DNA of 64,000 nt from positions 62,001 through 126,000 of the forward strand of contig NZ_STFX01000010.1 in assembly GCF_005222915.1 (NCBI RefSeq). Direction: 5' to 3'. The stretch is from Rhizobium sp. FKL33 (GTDB lineage Bacteria > Pseudomonadota > Alphaproteobacteria > Rhizobiales > Rhizobiaceae). The position numbers were made by a program, and so were the translations under genes. This document shows, in pieces, positions 8,409-16,187 of the stretch (position 1 is the stretch's first letter; each line of letters begins with the position of its first letter). The notes beneath the pieces are model-generated. The model did not search any database and was not told where the DNA came from. It saw only the letters and a list, made by a program, of their open reading frames with translations.

Positions 8409-8695
8409 GATCTGTTCCCTCTTTGGCAGGGTCTCGCTGCGGCCGGTTGCAAGCGCCGCAGCTGCCCCATGACCGCGACGCTAAGTCAGCAAATATGAAA
8501 ATGCAAGTATCGGTCCGGCTTCCGCAGAAGCTGGAGTTCGTCCGGAAGCCTAATCATAAGTCGCTGAATATACTTATTAAAACCGCACTTTTCTCCCTGG
8601 TGCAAAAACCTTTAGACTTCAAATAATTTTTGCTTGCCGCTTCGTCTTCAAGATGTATGCATATGAAGCTATCGATAAAAATCGGGGAACGGACA
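8409..8695. promoter_or_regulatory. Divergent control region between the cyclase and second FAD oxidoreductase genes
   Basis: The central part (about 8490-8680) is AT-rich and contains no gene. On the plus side TATGCATATGAAG covers 8656-8668, with a perfect TATGCATA dyad at 8656-8663, followed by ATCGATAAAA and a GGGGAACGGACAATG leader. On the minus side TTGCAT (complement of 8501-8506) with TAGCGT 17 nt later could be the cyclase promoter. The TGCATAT core matches elements upstream of iorA and of the DapA-like gene, suggesting one regulator for all three. Confidence 0.45.
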
Positions 8696-10267
8696 ATGAA
8701 TTACGACGCCGTGGTCATCGGCGCTGGCCATAACGGGCTGGCGGCCGCCGTGGAACTGGCTTCGCGCGGCTGGAAGGTCGCCGTCGTCGAAGCGAAGGAG
8801 GAGGCCGGCGGCGCGGTGAAGACGCGAGAGGTCACGCTTGCCGGCTTCCGGCACGATCTCTGCGCCATGAACCTGTCGATGTTCGCAGGCTCCGCTTTCT
8901 TCAACAAGAACAAGGACGCGCTCTTCGCTCATGGCCTCGGCTTCGCGCCGGCCGGCGATTGTTTCGCCAGCGTGTTTCGCGATGGAACCTGGCTCGGCGT
9001 CAGTTCCGATCTCGAAACGACCGCGGGCCGCATTGCCGCCTTCTCTGCCCGCGACGCCGCCGCCTGGCGGACGATGTTCACGGAATTCGGCGCCGACGCT
9101 CCCCACATCTTCGGGCTTCTGGGGTCGCCGATGCCGTCTTTCGCTGCCGCCAAGGTGGCGTGGAAGGCCTGGCGCGCGAGAGGAACCGCCTGGCTCTATG
9201 AAACGGTCAAGCTGCTCCTGTCGTCGCCGCGCGATTTTCTCGACGCCCGTTTTGAAAATCCCAAGGTCAAGGCGATGATGGCGGCCTGGGGCCTGCATCT
9301 CGATTTCTCTCCCGATGTCGCGGGCGGCGCGCTGTTTCCCTATCTCGAAAGCATGGCCAACCAGGCCTTCGGCATGGTGATCGGCCAGGGCGGCGCCGAT
9401 ACGATCATCAAGGCGATGTCCGGTCTCCTGAAAGCTAAGGGCGGTGAGATCATCCTCGGCGCGCCTGTTGCCTCGGTGGAGACGTCGGCGGGCGCTGCGA
9501 CCGGCGTGCGGCTTGCGGACGGACGCGTTCTGACTGCAACAAAGGCAGTGATCGCCAACGCCCATCCGCAACTCGTCTTCGGCAATCTCCTGAAACCCGA
9601 ACCATCCCGCGCCGAGTTCGACGGCAAGATCGCCAAGTTCCGCGCCGGGCCGGGTACGATGATGATCCATCTGGCGCTCGACGGCCTGCCGGACTGGGCG
9701 GCGGGAGAGGCGCTGAAGCGCTTCGCCTATGTGCATCTGGCGCCCGATCTCGAAATGATGTCGCGTGTTTATGCGGAAGCGGTCGATGGTCTCTTGCCGG
9801 CCGAACCCGCTTTGGTGGTCGGCCAGCCGACGGCCATCGATCCCAGTCGCGCGCCTGAGGGCAAGCATGTGCTCTGGGTGCAGGTGCGCGTGCTGCCGGC
9901 GGATATCCGTGGCGATGCTGCAGGGGAAATCGACGGGAAAGACTGGGACGCGATCAAGGAGATCTATGCAGACCGCGTGATTGCGCTTCTGGAGCGCTAC
10001 GCGCCCGGGCTCAAGAGCAAAATCCTGGGTCGCTCGGTCTTCTCGCCGGTCGATCTCGAACGGGAAAACCCCAATCTCATCGGCGGGGACAATCTGTCGG
10101 GCTCACATCACCTCGATCAGAACTTCCTCTTCCGCCCGGTTGCGGGCTATTCGCGCTACAAGACGCCGGTCAAGAACCTTTATCTTTGCGGCGCATCGAC
10201 CTGGCCCGGCGCCGGGACGGGGGCGGGGTCCGGCTTCATGCTGGCCTCGATGTTGGCGGGCAAGTGA
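8696..10267 (+). CDS. FAD-dependent oxidoreductase, phytoene-desaturase/PYROXD2-like (second copy)
   Basis: 523 residues from the ATG at 8696, which has GGGGAACGGACA in front; a TTG start at 8630 is also open but has no ribosome site. Dinucleotide-binding motif MNYDAVVIGAGHNGLAAAVE with VVEAKEEAGG, and a C-terminal FAD motif GASTWPGAGTGAGSG. It is a paralogue of the gene at 5958-7547, sharing the same overall length, the GQPTAIDPSRAPEGKHVLW-type segment and the C-terminal RP...LY...GAST block. It is followed by its own MarR gene. The mirrored arrangement suggests duplication of a FAD enzyme-regulator module, or two half-reactions of one pathway. Reaction unknown. Confidence 0.75.
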   Translation: MNYDAVVIGAGHNGLAAAVELASRGWKVAVVEAKEEAGGAVKTREVTLAGFRHDLCAMNLSMFAGSAFFNKNKDALFAHGLGFAPAGDCFASVFRDGTWLGVSSDLETTAGRIAAFSARDAAAWRTMFTEFGADAPHIFGLLGSPMPSFAAAKVAWKAWRARGTAWLYETVKLLLSSPRDFLDARFENPKVKAMMAAWGLHLDFSPDVAGGALFPYLESMANQAFGMVIGQGGADTIIKAMSGLLKAKGGEIILGAPVASVETSAGAATGVRLADGRVLTATKAVIANAHPQLVFGNLLKPEPSRAEFDGKIAKFRAGPGTMMIHLALDGLPDWAAGEALKRFAYVHLAPDLEMMSRVYAEAVDGLLPAEPALVVGQPTAIDPSRAPEGKHVLWVQVRVLPADIRGDAAGEIDGKDWDAIKEIYADRVIALLERYAPGLKSKILGRSVFSPVDLERENPNLIGGDNLSGSHHLDQNFLFRPVAGYSRYKTPVKNLYLCGASTWPGAGTGAGSGFMLASMLAGK

Positions 10268-10351
10268 CTTTCCACCGGCAAACATTGAAAACCGCGCGAT
10301 TTCCGGGCATGAAGCGGGATCGACTGAGGCGAGCGGCATAGGGACAGGCGC

Positions 10352-10840
10352 GTGACGGCGGAACACCATAGCGGGATCGAGACGGCGGAGAGCGCCAAGC
10401 AGGAGTTGCGGGTCTGGCTGAGAATGCTGTCGACCACCAAACTGGTGACCCAGGAGATCCGTCGCCGGCTGCGCGCCGAGTTCGGGGCGACCCTACCGCA
10501 ATTCGATCTTCTGGCGCAGCTCTATCGCGAACCCGAAGGTTTGCGGCTCGGGGAAATCTCCAAACGCACCATGGTCACCAACGGCAATATCACCGGTCTC
10601 GTCGAGCGGCTCGAGGCCGATGGGCTTCTCGTTCGGGAAACGCCCGGCGACGACCGCCGCGTCACGGTCGCGCGGCTGACCGAGCAGGGTCGGAAGACCT
10701 TTGCCGAGATGGCGCGGGTGCACGAGACCTGGCTCGGCGAAATGATGGCGGATGTCGACAAGGACGTCTTTCCGGCGCTCAATCACAGCATCGACCAGTT
10801 GCAGGCTTCCGTCCGCAACCATCTTTCGGGCACGGATTAG
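10352..10840 (+). CDS. MarR-family transcriptional regulator (second copy)
   Basis: 162 residues, starting at GTG with GGGACAGG upstream. The winged-helix core is typical: LPQFDLLAQLYREPEGLRLG, then a TMVTNGNITGLVERLEADG recognition region and a wing RETPGDDRRVTVARLTEQG. It lies 84 nt downstream of the second FAD oxidoreductase gene in the same orientation, so it is likely co-transcribed and autoregulated. It is not a close copy of the MarR protein at 5438-5944; the two share only family features. Its likely effector is a pathway aromatic, but this is by analogy to the family. Confidence 0.85.
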   Translation: MTAEHHSGIETAESAKQELRVWLRMLSTTKLVTQEIRRRLRAEFGATLPQFDLLAQLYREPEGLRLGEISKRTMVTNGNITGLVERLEADGLLVRETPGDDRRVTVARLTEQGRKTFAEMARVHETWLGEMMADVDKDVFPALNHSIDQLQASVRNHLSGTD

Positions 10841-10865
10841 AGTGTGAAGGCGGCGCCGATCAGGG

Positions 10866-11510
10866 CTATTGGCTCGCCATCTGCTCCTGCCGACGCCTGT
10901 GGCGCGAAAAGAAGCGGTCGAGTTCCGATTGGCTGGCCGTCGCGCCGCCGAAGATCGTCACATATTCCGGAATCCGCAGAAACCTAGTTTCCAGATCCTC
11001 GCGCGTCTGCATCGAGATATAGCCGATCTGAACGAGATAAAGCGTCCGCGCATGCACATCCGCCGCGACGGGATCGAAGCCATGGCGCTGAAACATGCGG
11101 CAAAGCGCATCCAGCCGCGTCTGGTCGGCGGATTGCACCTCTTTCAAGATGTCTTCTGATTGCAAGGACCAACTGCGGATGGCGAATTCGAATTGGGAAT
11201 CGAACAGCTTGGTGTCGAGCCAGCAGTCGAACACGTTCAACACGGCCTCGGCGATCGTTTCGGAATAAGCGTCCGTTTGTTTGACCAGATTGCCGGTATT
11301 CTTGTCCCGCCAGCGGGCGACGAGCGCAGCCAGCAGTTCTTCCCGATCTTTGAAGAACCAGTAGAAGCTGGTTCGGGACAGGTTGAGGCTCTTGGCGAGC
11401 GGCAGGATCTTCACCGCGTCGACGCCGCCTTCGAGCAAGGCCTCATAGGCGGCTTCGAGCCACCCGTCGATTGATCCGCGCCAGCCGCTGTCCGTCGAAG
11501 TCTGCACCAT
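10866..11510 (-). CDS. TetR-family transcriptional regulator
   Basis: 214 residues. The N-terminal HTH reads GGVDAVKILPLAKSLNLSRTSFYWFFKDREELLAALV, the classical TetR signature with a F-Y-W-F recognition turn. The C-terminal ligand domain ends in a basic segment RRRQEQMASQ. It lies 150 nt downstream of the SDR gene and reads the same way, so it may be the last gene of the ALDH-SDR unit or have its own promoter in the gap. The start has only a weak ribosome site. The ligand is unknown; control of the neighbouring alcohol/aldehyde dehydrogenases is plausible but those also have a sigma-54 promoter. Confidence 0.8.
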   Translation of the reverse strand: MVQTSTDSGWRGSIDGWLEAAYEALLEGGVDAVKILPLAKSLNLSRTSFYWFFKDREELLAALVARWRDKNTGNLVKQTDAYSETIAEAVLNVFDCWLDTKLFDSQFEFAIRSWSLQSEDILKEVQSADQTRLDALCRMFQRHGFDPVAADVHARTLYLVQIGYISMQTREDLETRFLRIPEYVTIFGGATASQSELDRFFSRHRRRQEQMASQ

Positions 11511-11624
11511 GAATGATTCCCAGCAATCCCTCTTTCTTACGACGCCTTGTCTGAGATTTCGACATTCAAGCTGAGAATTCGCCGAAGACCTATTTTCCCT
11601 TAGAGAGAAGCATATCCGGGATCG

Positions 11625-11652
11625 GACGCGACGGCGATCGCCGCCGCGTCCT
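11625..11652 (-). repeat. GC-rich inverted repeat after the SDR gene
   Basis: GGACGCGACGGCG (11625-11637) and CGCCGCCGCGTCC (11640-11652) form a 13-bp stem with one mismatch, starting 8 nt after the SDR stop codon on the minus strand. No T-run follows, so it may be a processing or attenuation hairpin rather than a true terminator. Confidence 0.5.
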
Positions 11653-11660
11653 GTTGGTCG

Positions 11661-12428
11661 CTAGAGATAGGCTGCGGCTAGCCCGCCGTCGATCGGCAGA
11701 TTGATCCCCGCGACCCAACGGGCGTCGTCGGAGCAGAGGAAGAGCACGGGGCCGGCGATCTCGTCGGCGAGCGCGGGGCGCTTCATCTTGCCTGCGTCAG
11801 CCTCGACGCGATCCTGGCCGAGCATCGCCACGAAATCGCCGAGGATCGGCGTGAAGACCGGGCCGGGCGCGACGGAATTCATGCGAATGTCTCGCTCCAG
11901 AAACAGTTGGTGACCGCGCATCATGGTCCAGACGATCAGCGCTTCCTTGAAATACTGGTAGCAGGTTTCCTGGGGCGCCGGATTGGCCGCGAGCCAGGCT
12001 TGCCCTTCGGCGAAACTATTAGTCTTCGCCAGCGTCCGGTGAATATCCACGCGCTTCGGCCATTCCGCCCCGAGGATCGAGGCGAAGTTGACGATCGCCG
12101 CGCCTTTCGGCATGCGGTCGAGCAAAGCCTCGGTCAGATGTCGGAGGCCGAGATAGTTCACGCGTGCCACGAGGTCCTTGTCGGTCGTGCCAGGCACGCC
12201 CGCGGCGTTGACGACCGCATGGATCTTGTCGGGGAACAAGAGCAGTGCGGCGTCGATCGCTTCGGTGGAGCCGAGGTCGAGCTTGATGAATCCGTCGAGC
12301 GTCAACATGGCGTCGTTGCGGTCGACGCCGATCACCGTCGCGCCATGGAAGCGCGCGAGACGGGCGACTTCGCCGCCGATGCCGGAGGAGACGCCGGTGA
12401 TGACGATGGTTTTTCCTGCGAGGGTCAT
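11661..12428 (-). CDS. SDR oxidoreductase, coniferyl-alcohol dehydrogenase type (first copy)
   Basis: 255 residues. NAD-binding motif TGVSSGIGGEVARLA near residues 11-25, an NAAG motif (VVNAAGVPG), and a catalytic region with the Y-x3-K pair in CYQYFKEAL. The sequence resembles the short SDR group annotated as coniferyl-alcohol dehydrogenase or 3-alpha-hydroxysteroid dehydrogenase, which oxidises an aryl-allylic alcohol to the aldehyde. It lies 84 nt after an aldehyde dehydrogenase gene in the same orientation: alcohol to aldehyde to acid would be a two-enzyme route. AGGAAGAT lies in front of the start. A second member of this group is encoded at 47969-48754. Substrate is by analogy. Confidence 0.75.
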   Translation of the reverse strand: MTLAGKTIVITGVSSGIGGEVARLARFHGATVIGVDRNDAMLTLDGFIKLDLGSTEAIDAALLLFPDKIHAVVNAAGVPGTTDKDLVARVNYLGLRHLTEALLDRMPKGAAIVNFASILGAEWPKRVDIHRTLAKTNSFAEGQAWLAANPAPQETCYQYFKEALIVWTMMRGHQLFLERDIRMNSVAPGPVFTPILGDFVAMLGQDRVEADAGKMKRPALADEIAGPVLFLCSDDARWVAGINLPIDGGLAAAYL

Positions 12429-12512
12429 GATGGATCTTCCTATAATCGTGGAATGACGGGCCTGCCCGCATATCCGGGCAGGGCGGCTGAAGAGGGGTGA
12501 AGACCTAGCGCC

Positions 12513-13985
12513 TCAGAACGGGTAGGGCGTCGCTTGCGGCTTGATCGACACCCATTGCCACTGGGTGAATTCCTCGATGTCGGCGGGGCCGCCGACACGC
12601 GTGCCATTGCCCGATTTGCCGCGACCGCCGAAGGGCGCATAGGGTCCGCCGTTCACCGTCTGGTCGTTGATGTGCAATTGGCCGACATTGAGTTGACCGC
12701 CCAGCGCCATGGCGCGACCGAGATTGGAAGAAATGACGCCAGCGGCCAGGCCGTAATCCGAGCTATTGGCCAGCTCCACGGCTTCGTCGTCGGTTTTGAA
12801 CGTGGCGATGCAGGCGACGGGACCGAAGATTTCCTCCTCGAAGGCCAGCATGCCGGGTTTCACGCCGGAAAGAACGGTGGCGGCATAGAAGCGACCGTCA
12901 TGGGTTCCGCCGGCGAGGAGTTTGGCGCCCTTCGCCACGGCGTCGTCGACGACCGCCTGGATCGTCTGGACCTGTCCGTCGGAGATGATCGGCCCCAGCG
13001 CAACCTGGTGGGTGGAGGGGTCGCCTGCCGGCAGATGCTGCGCCTTTGCGACCAGACGATCCGTGAACCCGGCTTCAATCTTCTCGTCGACGAGAATAAG
13101 GCCCGTGGCCATGCAGATCTGGCCTTGATGCAGGAAGGCGCCCCAGGCGGCGTTCGAAGCGGTGATGTCCAGATCGGCGTCGTCGAGAATGACGAGCGCG
13201 TTCTTGCCGCCGAGTTCGAGTTGCACACGCTTGAGGTGACGACCGCAGACCTCGCCGACTTTGGCGCCGCCGCGCGCCGAACCGGTAAACGACACCATGG
13301 CGATATTGGGATCGCTGCAGATCGCTTCGCCGGCTTCGGCGCCGCCCGGCAGGATATGCAGCACGCCTTCGGGCAGGCCAGCTTCCTCGAAAATGCGGGC
13401 GATGATGACCCCGCCCGAGATCGGCGTGCGCGGATCGGGCTTGTGAACGACCGTGTTGCCCAGCGCGATGGCGGCGGCGATGGAGCGGACGGACAAAACG
13501 AGCGGGAAATTGAACGGCGAGATGACGCCGACAACGCCATGCGGCACGCGACGCGCATAGTTGGTCCGATCGTCCATGCCTGGCAGGAACATGCCCATGG
13601 GCTGAGTGGCGAGCGTGGCGGCATGGCGGATGAAGAGCGCGCCATGTTCGATCTCGATCATCGCTTTGGGGTGGATCGAACCGGTTTCCCGCATGATCCA
13701 GCCCGCAAGTTCCGCGCCGTTCTGTTCGAGCAGATCTGCAGCGTGGTTGAAAATGCGGGCGCGTTCCGCCGGCAGGGTTTTGGCCCAGCTCTTCTGGGCG
13801 GCCCGCGCCAGCTCTGCCGCGCGCGCCACGTCGCTCTTGCCGCAGCAGCCCACGGAGGCGACTGAATTGCCGTTGGCGGGATCAGTGACGGCGATCGCGC
13901 CTTCGGAACTTTCACGCCAGCCGGAGCTATAGGCGCGACCGGTCCAGCGAGCAGCATCAATAAAATTGGGGGAATGAATGTTCAT
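12513..13985 (-). CDS. Aldehyde dehydrogenase, benzaldehyde/vanillin dehydrogenase type
   Basis: About 490 residues from the ATG at 13985, which has AGGAGG 8 nt upstream; a longer reading to 14027 lacks a ribosome site. The ALDH active site is intact: Glu in LELGGKNALVILDDADLD and catalytic Cys in GQICMATG, with FTGSARGGAKVG in the cofactor-binding region. It resembles aromatic aldehyde dehydrogenases (benzaldehyde, vanillin, salicylaldehyde). The gene heads an operon with the coniferyl-alcohol-dehydrogenase-like SDR and possibly the TetR gene. A complete sigma-54 promoter lies 143-157 nt upstream, and the divergent XylR-type activator is the obvious regulator. The pair would convert an aromatic alcohol to the acid. 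Confidence 0.85.
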   Translation of the reverse strand: MNIHSPNFIDAARWTGRAYSSGWRESSEGAIAVTDPANGNSVASVGCCGKSDVARAAELARAAQKSWAKTLPAERARIFNHAADLLEQNGAELAGWIMRETGSIHPKAMIEIEHGALFIRHAATLATQPMGMFLPGMDDRTNYARRVPHGVVGVISPFNFPLVLSVRSIAAAIALGNTVVHKPDPRTPISGGVIIARIFEEAGLPEGVLHILPGGAEAGEAICSDPNIAMVSFTGSARGGAKVGEVCGRHLKRVQLELGGKNALVILDDADLDITASNAAWGAFLHQGQICMATGLILVDEKIEAGFTDRLVAKAQHLPAGDPSTHQVALGPIISDGQVQTIQAVVDDAVAKGAKLLAGGTHDGRFYAATVLSGVKPGMLAFEEEIFGPVACIATFKTDDEAVELANSSDYGLAAGVISSNLGRAMALGGQLNVGQLHINDQTVNGGPYAPFGGRGKSGNGTRVGGPADIEEFTQWQWVSIKPQATPYPF

Positions 13986-14127
13986 GGTTGGGGCCTCCTG
14001 TCCCAGGGATTTGGGAGGTGCAGGCATGGCTTCGCCGACGTGAGAAAGGCTGTCGCCAGCCGCTCACAGGTCGCGTTTTTCCGTGCAGTCCTCCAGCCGC
14101 CTCCTCATGCGGCCTGTTCCCGTTATC

Positions 14128-14142
14128 GCAAGCAGCGTGCCA
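14128..14142 (-). promoter_or_regulatory. Sigma-54 (RpoN) promoter of the ALDH-SDR operon
   Basis: On the minus strand TGGCAC (14142-14137), five nucleotides, then TTGC (14131-14128): a perfect match to the -24/-12 consensus, directed at the aldehyde dehydrogenase gene. The expected start point is near 14117, giving a leader of about 130 nt. A sigma-54 activator gene lies divergently 160 nt away, which makes the call strong. Confidence 0.8.
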
Positions 14143-14223
14143 GTCTATGCTGCAGCCGCCGAATCTTTTGTCTCAATCCGCATTCTGCATTGGAAAGACA
14201 GGTGTTTTGGGGGGAATCCGCAA

Positions 14224-14270
14224 TTCAACTCAAATACTGAAACGCTTGCAAAATTCATCAAATAGTGAAT
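14224..14270. promoter_or_regulatory. Repeated upstream element, candidate XylR-type activator site
   Basis: TCAAATACTGAA (14230-14241) and TCAAATAGTGAA (14258-14269) match at 11 of 12 positions, 28 bp apart. The second sits inside ATTCA-8-TGAAT, an inverted repeat (14253-14270). They lie about 90-130 bp upstream of the -24 element, the usual place for an enhancer of a bacterial enhancer-binding protein, and directly in front of the activator gene, so autoregulation is also possible. Confidence 0.5.
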
Positions 14271-14304
14271 GAGTAGAGAAAAATTCATAATTTGGGGAAC
14301 CTGA

Positions 14305-16068
14305 ATGGCCGATCTCGATCCGCCGCTGCTTGTGACTTTGGCCGAAGTGACGCGCGCCGCCGGCGGATTGTCGAAGGGCGCTTTCAGCGAACTTGCCAGC
14401 GGCGCCTCTCCGACGCTTGCAGAATTGAGCGAAGCGCTGCGCTTTGCTCTGGGCGACGGCCGCATCTGGCTCAACGATCAGCGCATGGTTCTGATGCAGA
14501 GCCAGGTGCTCGGACGTCTGAGGCAGGAGATCATCGACGCCTTCGGCATCGAGGTCGCCAAGGGCATCTTCATGCGGGTGGGCTACATGCAGGGCGTACG
14601 GGATGCGGAACTGATCGAGAAGCGATTTCCGAACAAGGACCTGACTCATGCGCTCGCGGCGGGGCCGCGCGTCCATACGCTGGAGGGTTTCGTCAAAGTC
14701 GAGACGAAGCAGTTCGAGTTCGACAGCGAGAAAGGCCGGTATTTCGGCGAGTTCTACTGGCGCGATTCATCCGAGGCGGCCGAGCATCTCGCCCATCATG
14801 GTCTGGCGAGCGAGCCGGTGTGCTGGATGCAGACCGGTTATCCCAGCGGCTACACCAGCACATTGTTCGGCCGTCCCGTGATTTTCCGCGAAATCGAATG
14901 TAGCGCCATGGGCGCGGAACGGTGCTATGTGGTCGGCCAGAATGCCGAGGAGTGGGGAGAGGATGCTCCGGAGCGCGCCTATCTCGGGCTGGAATGGCCG
15001 CGGCGTCAGCGGACGCAGAGGCGCGGAGCCGCGCAGCCGGTGCGGCAATCCGATGGTCCTGACGCCATCGGCGCGGGCGTGGACGCCGTGGTCGGTCTGT
15101 CGGCCAGTTTCCTGCGCGCGCGACTGATGGTTGAGAAGGTTGCGGACACCGAAGCGACCGTGCTTCTGGTCGGGGAATCCGGGGTCGGCAAAGAGTTGTT
15201 CTCGCAGCAACTGCATCGCTTGAGCCGCCGAGCGACAGGCCCCTGCGTGGCGCTGAATTGCGCCGCCATTCCCGAGACGCTGGTGGAGTCGGAATTGTTC
15301 GGTGTTGAGAAGGGCGCCTTCACCGGCGCAACGGCCTCCCGCCCCGGCTATTTCGAGCGGGCCAGCGGCGGCACGCTGTTTCTCGACGAGATTGCATCCC
15401 TGGCCTATGCGGCGCAAGGAAAACTGCTTCGCGCCCTGCAGGAGAGGACTATCGAGAGGGTCGGCGGATCCCGAACCGTGCCTGTCGATGTCAGGGTCAT
15501 CGCTGCATCCAATGTCGACCTGGCCGAGGAGGTCAGGGCCGGGAGATTTCGCCAGGACCTTTACTACCGGCTCTGCGTGTTTCCGATCGCGATTCCACCG
15601 CTCCGGGAGAGACGGGACGACATCCCGCTGCTGGTCGATCATTTCTTGCGACGATTTTCCGAGCAGCATCGACGCCAGGTCGTCGGGCTCACGCGGCGGG
15701 CGATGGACGCGCTGCTCGCCTACGCCTTTCCCGGTAATATTCGAGAATTGCAGAACCTCATCGAGCGTGGCGTGATCTTCGCCGACCCGGGCGGCTGGAT
15801 CGATACGCCGCATCTTTTCACCGCCGGCGAGAGCGTGATGCCTTTTCAGCCCTCGTTGACGCCCGATGGTCGGCTGACTCTCTCCGGATTTGCTGGAGGC
15901 GCCCCTTCAGGCGAGATGCGAACGGCCGATGATCTCAGTTCGGCGGCTGTCGATCTTTATCGGAGCGCCCTCGAGCGAAGCGACGGAAACGTGTCTGCCG
16001 CGGCGCGGGCTTTGGGCCTGTCCCGCGCAAAGTTGGAATATCGGTTGCGAAAACATGGCCTGATCTGA
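14305..16068 (+). CDS. Sigma-54-dependent activator, XylR/DmpR type
   Basis: 587 residues. N-terminal XylR-type sensor domain, then a V4R domain (about 150-215) with [17 protein letters not shown] and a Cys-containing end [15 protein letters not shown], the part that binds small aromatics in DmpR, XylR and PoxR. A short linker leads to the AAA+ domain: Walker A GESGVGKE at 290-297 and the sigma-54 contact loop GAFTGA at 337-342. A Fis-type HTH is at the end ([25 protein letters not shown]). All parts look functional. It is divergent from the ALDH-SDR operon with its sigma-54 promoter. The effector is presumably the aromatic substrate of that operon; the V4R cysteines suggest a bound metal as reported for PoxR. 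Confidence 0.88.
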   Translation: MADLDPPLLVTLAEVTRAAGGLSKGAFSELASGASPTLAELSEALRFALGDGRIWLNDQRMVLMQSQVLGRLRQEIIDAFGIEVAKGIFMRVGYMQGVRDAELIEKRFPNKDLTHALAAGPRVHTLEGFVKVETKQFEFDSEKGRYFGEFYWRDSSEAAEHLAHHGLASEPVCWMQTGYPSGYTSTLFGRPVIFREIECSAMGAERCYVVGQNAEEWGEDAPERAYLGLEWPRRQRTQRRGAAQPVRQSDGPDAIGAGVDAVVGLSASFLRARLMVEKVADTEATVLLVGESGVGKELFSQQLHRLSRRATGPCVALNCAAIPETLVESELFGVEKGAFTGATASRPGYFERASGGTLFLDEIASLAYAAQGKLLRALQERTIERVGGSRTVPVDVRVIAASNVDLAEEVRAGRFRQDLYYRLCVFPIAIPPLRERRDDIPLLVDHFLRRFSEQHRRQVVGLTRRAMDALLAYAFPGNIRELQNLIERGVIFADPGGWIDTPHLFTAGESVMPFQPSLTPDGRLTLSGFAGGAPSGEMRTADDLSSAAVDLYRSALERSDGNVSAAARALGLSRAKLEYRLRKHGLI

Positions 16069-16070
16069 GT

Positions 16071-16151
16071 TGTATACACTAAAGCGAGATTGGCCGGGAA
16101 TACTCTACGAAATGTGTCGAATTCAGAGGCCATATTGACATTCTGTATACA
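16071..16151 (+). promoter_or_regulatory. vanA promoter with two TGTATACA operators
   Basis: A perfect 8-bp palindrome TGTATACA occurs at 16071-16078 and again at 16144-16151, 73 bp apart, close to seven helical turns. The second lies 3 nt downstream of a consensus -35 box TTGACA (16135-16140), where bound protein would block RNA polymerase. The -10 is weak. The shape suits a GntR/FCD repressor, and a gene for one (vanR) is third in line. Looping between the sites is possible. Confidence 0.6.
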
Positions 16152-16187
16152 TTGCGGTTTTCTGACCTCGATAGAGGAGGAGCTGTC

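Noticed and set aside
5958-10267. Carotenoid biosynthesis, because of the phytoene-desaturase-like enzymes
   Set aside because: No crtB, crtE or related gene is present, and the neighbours are catabolic; the proteins fit the PYROXD2-like branch.
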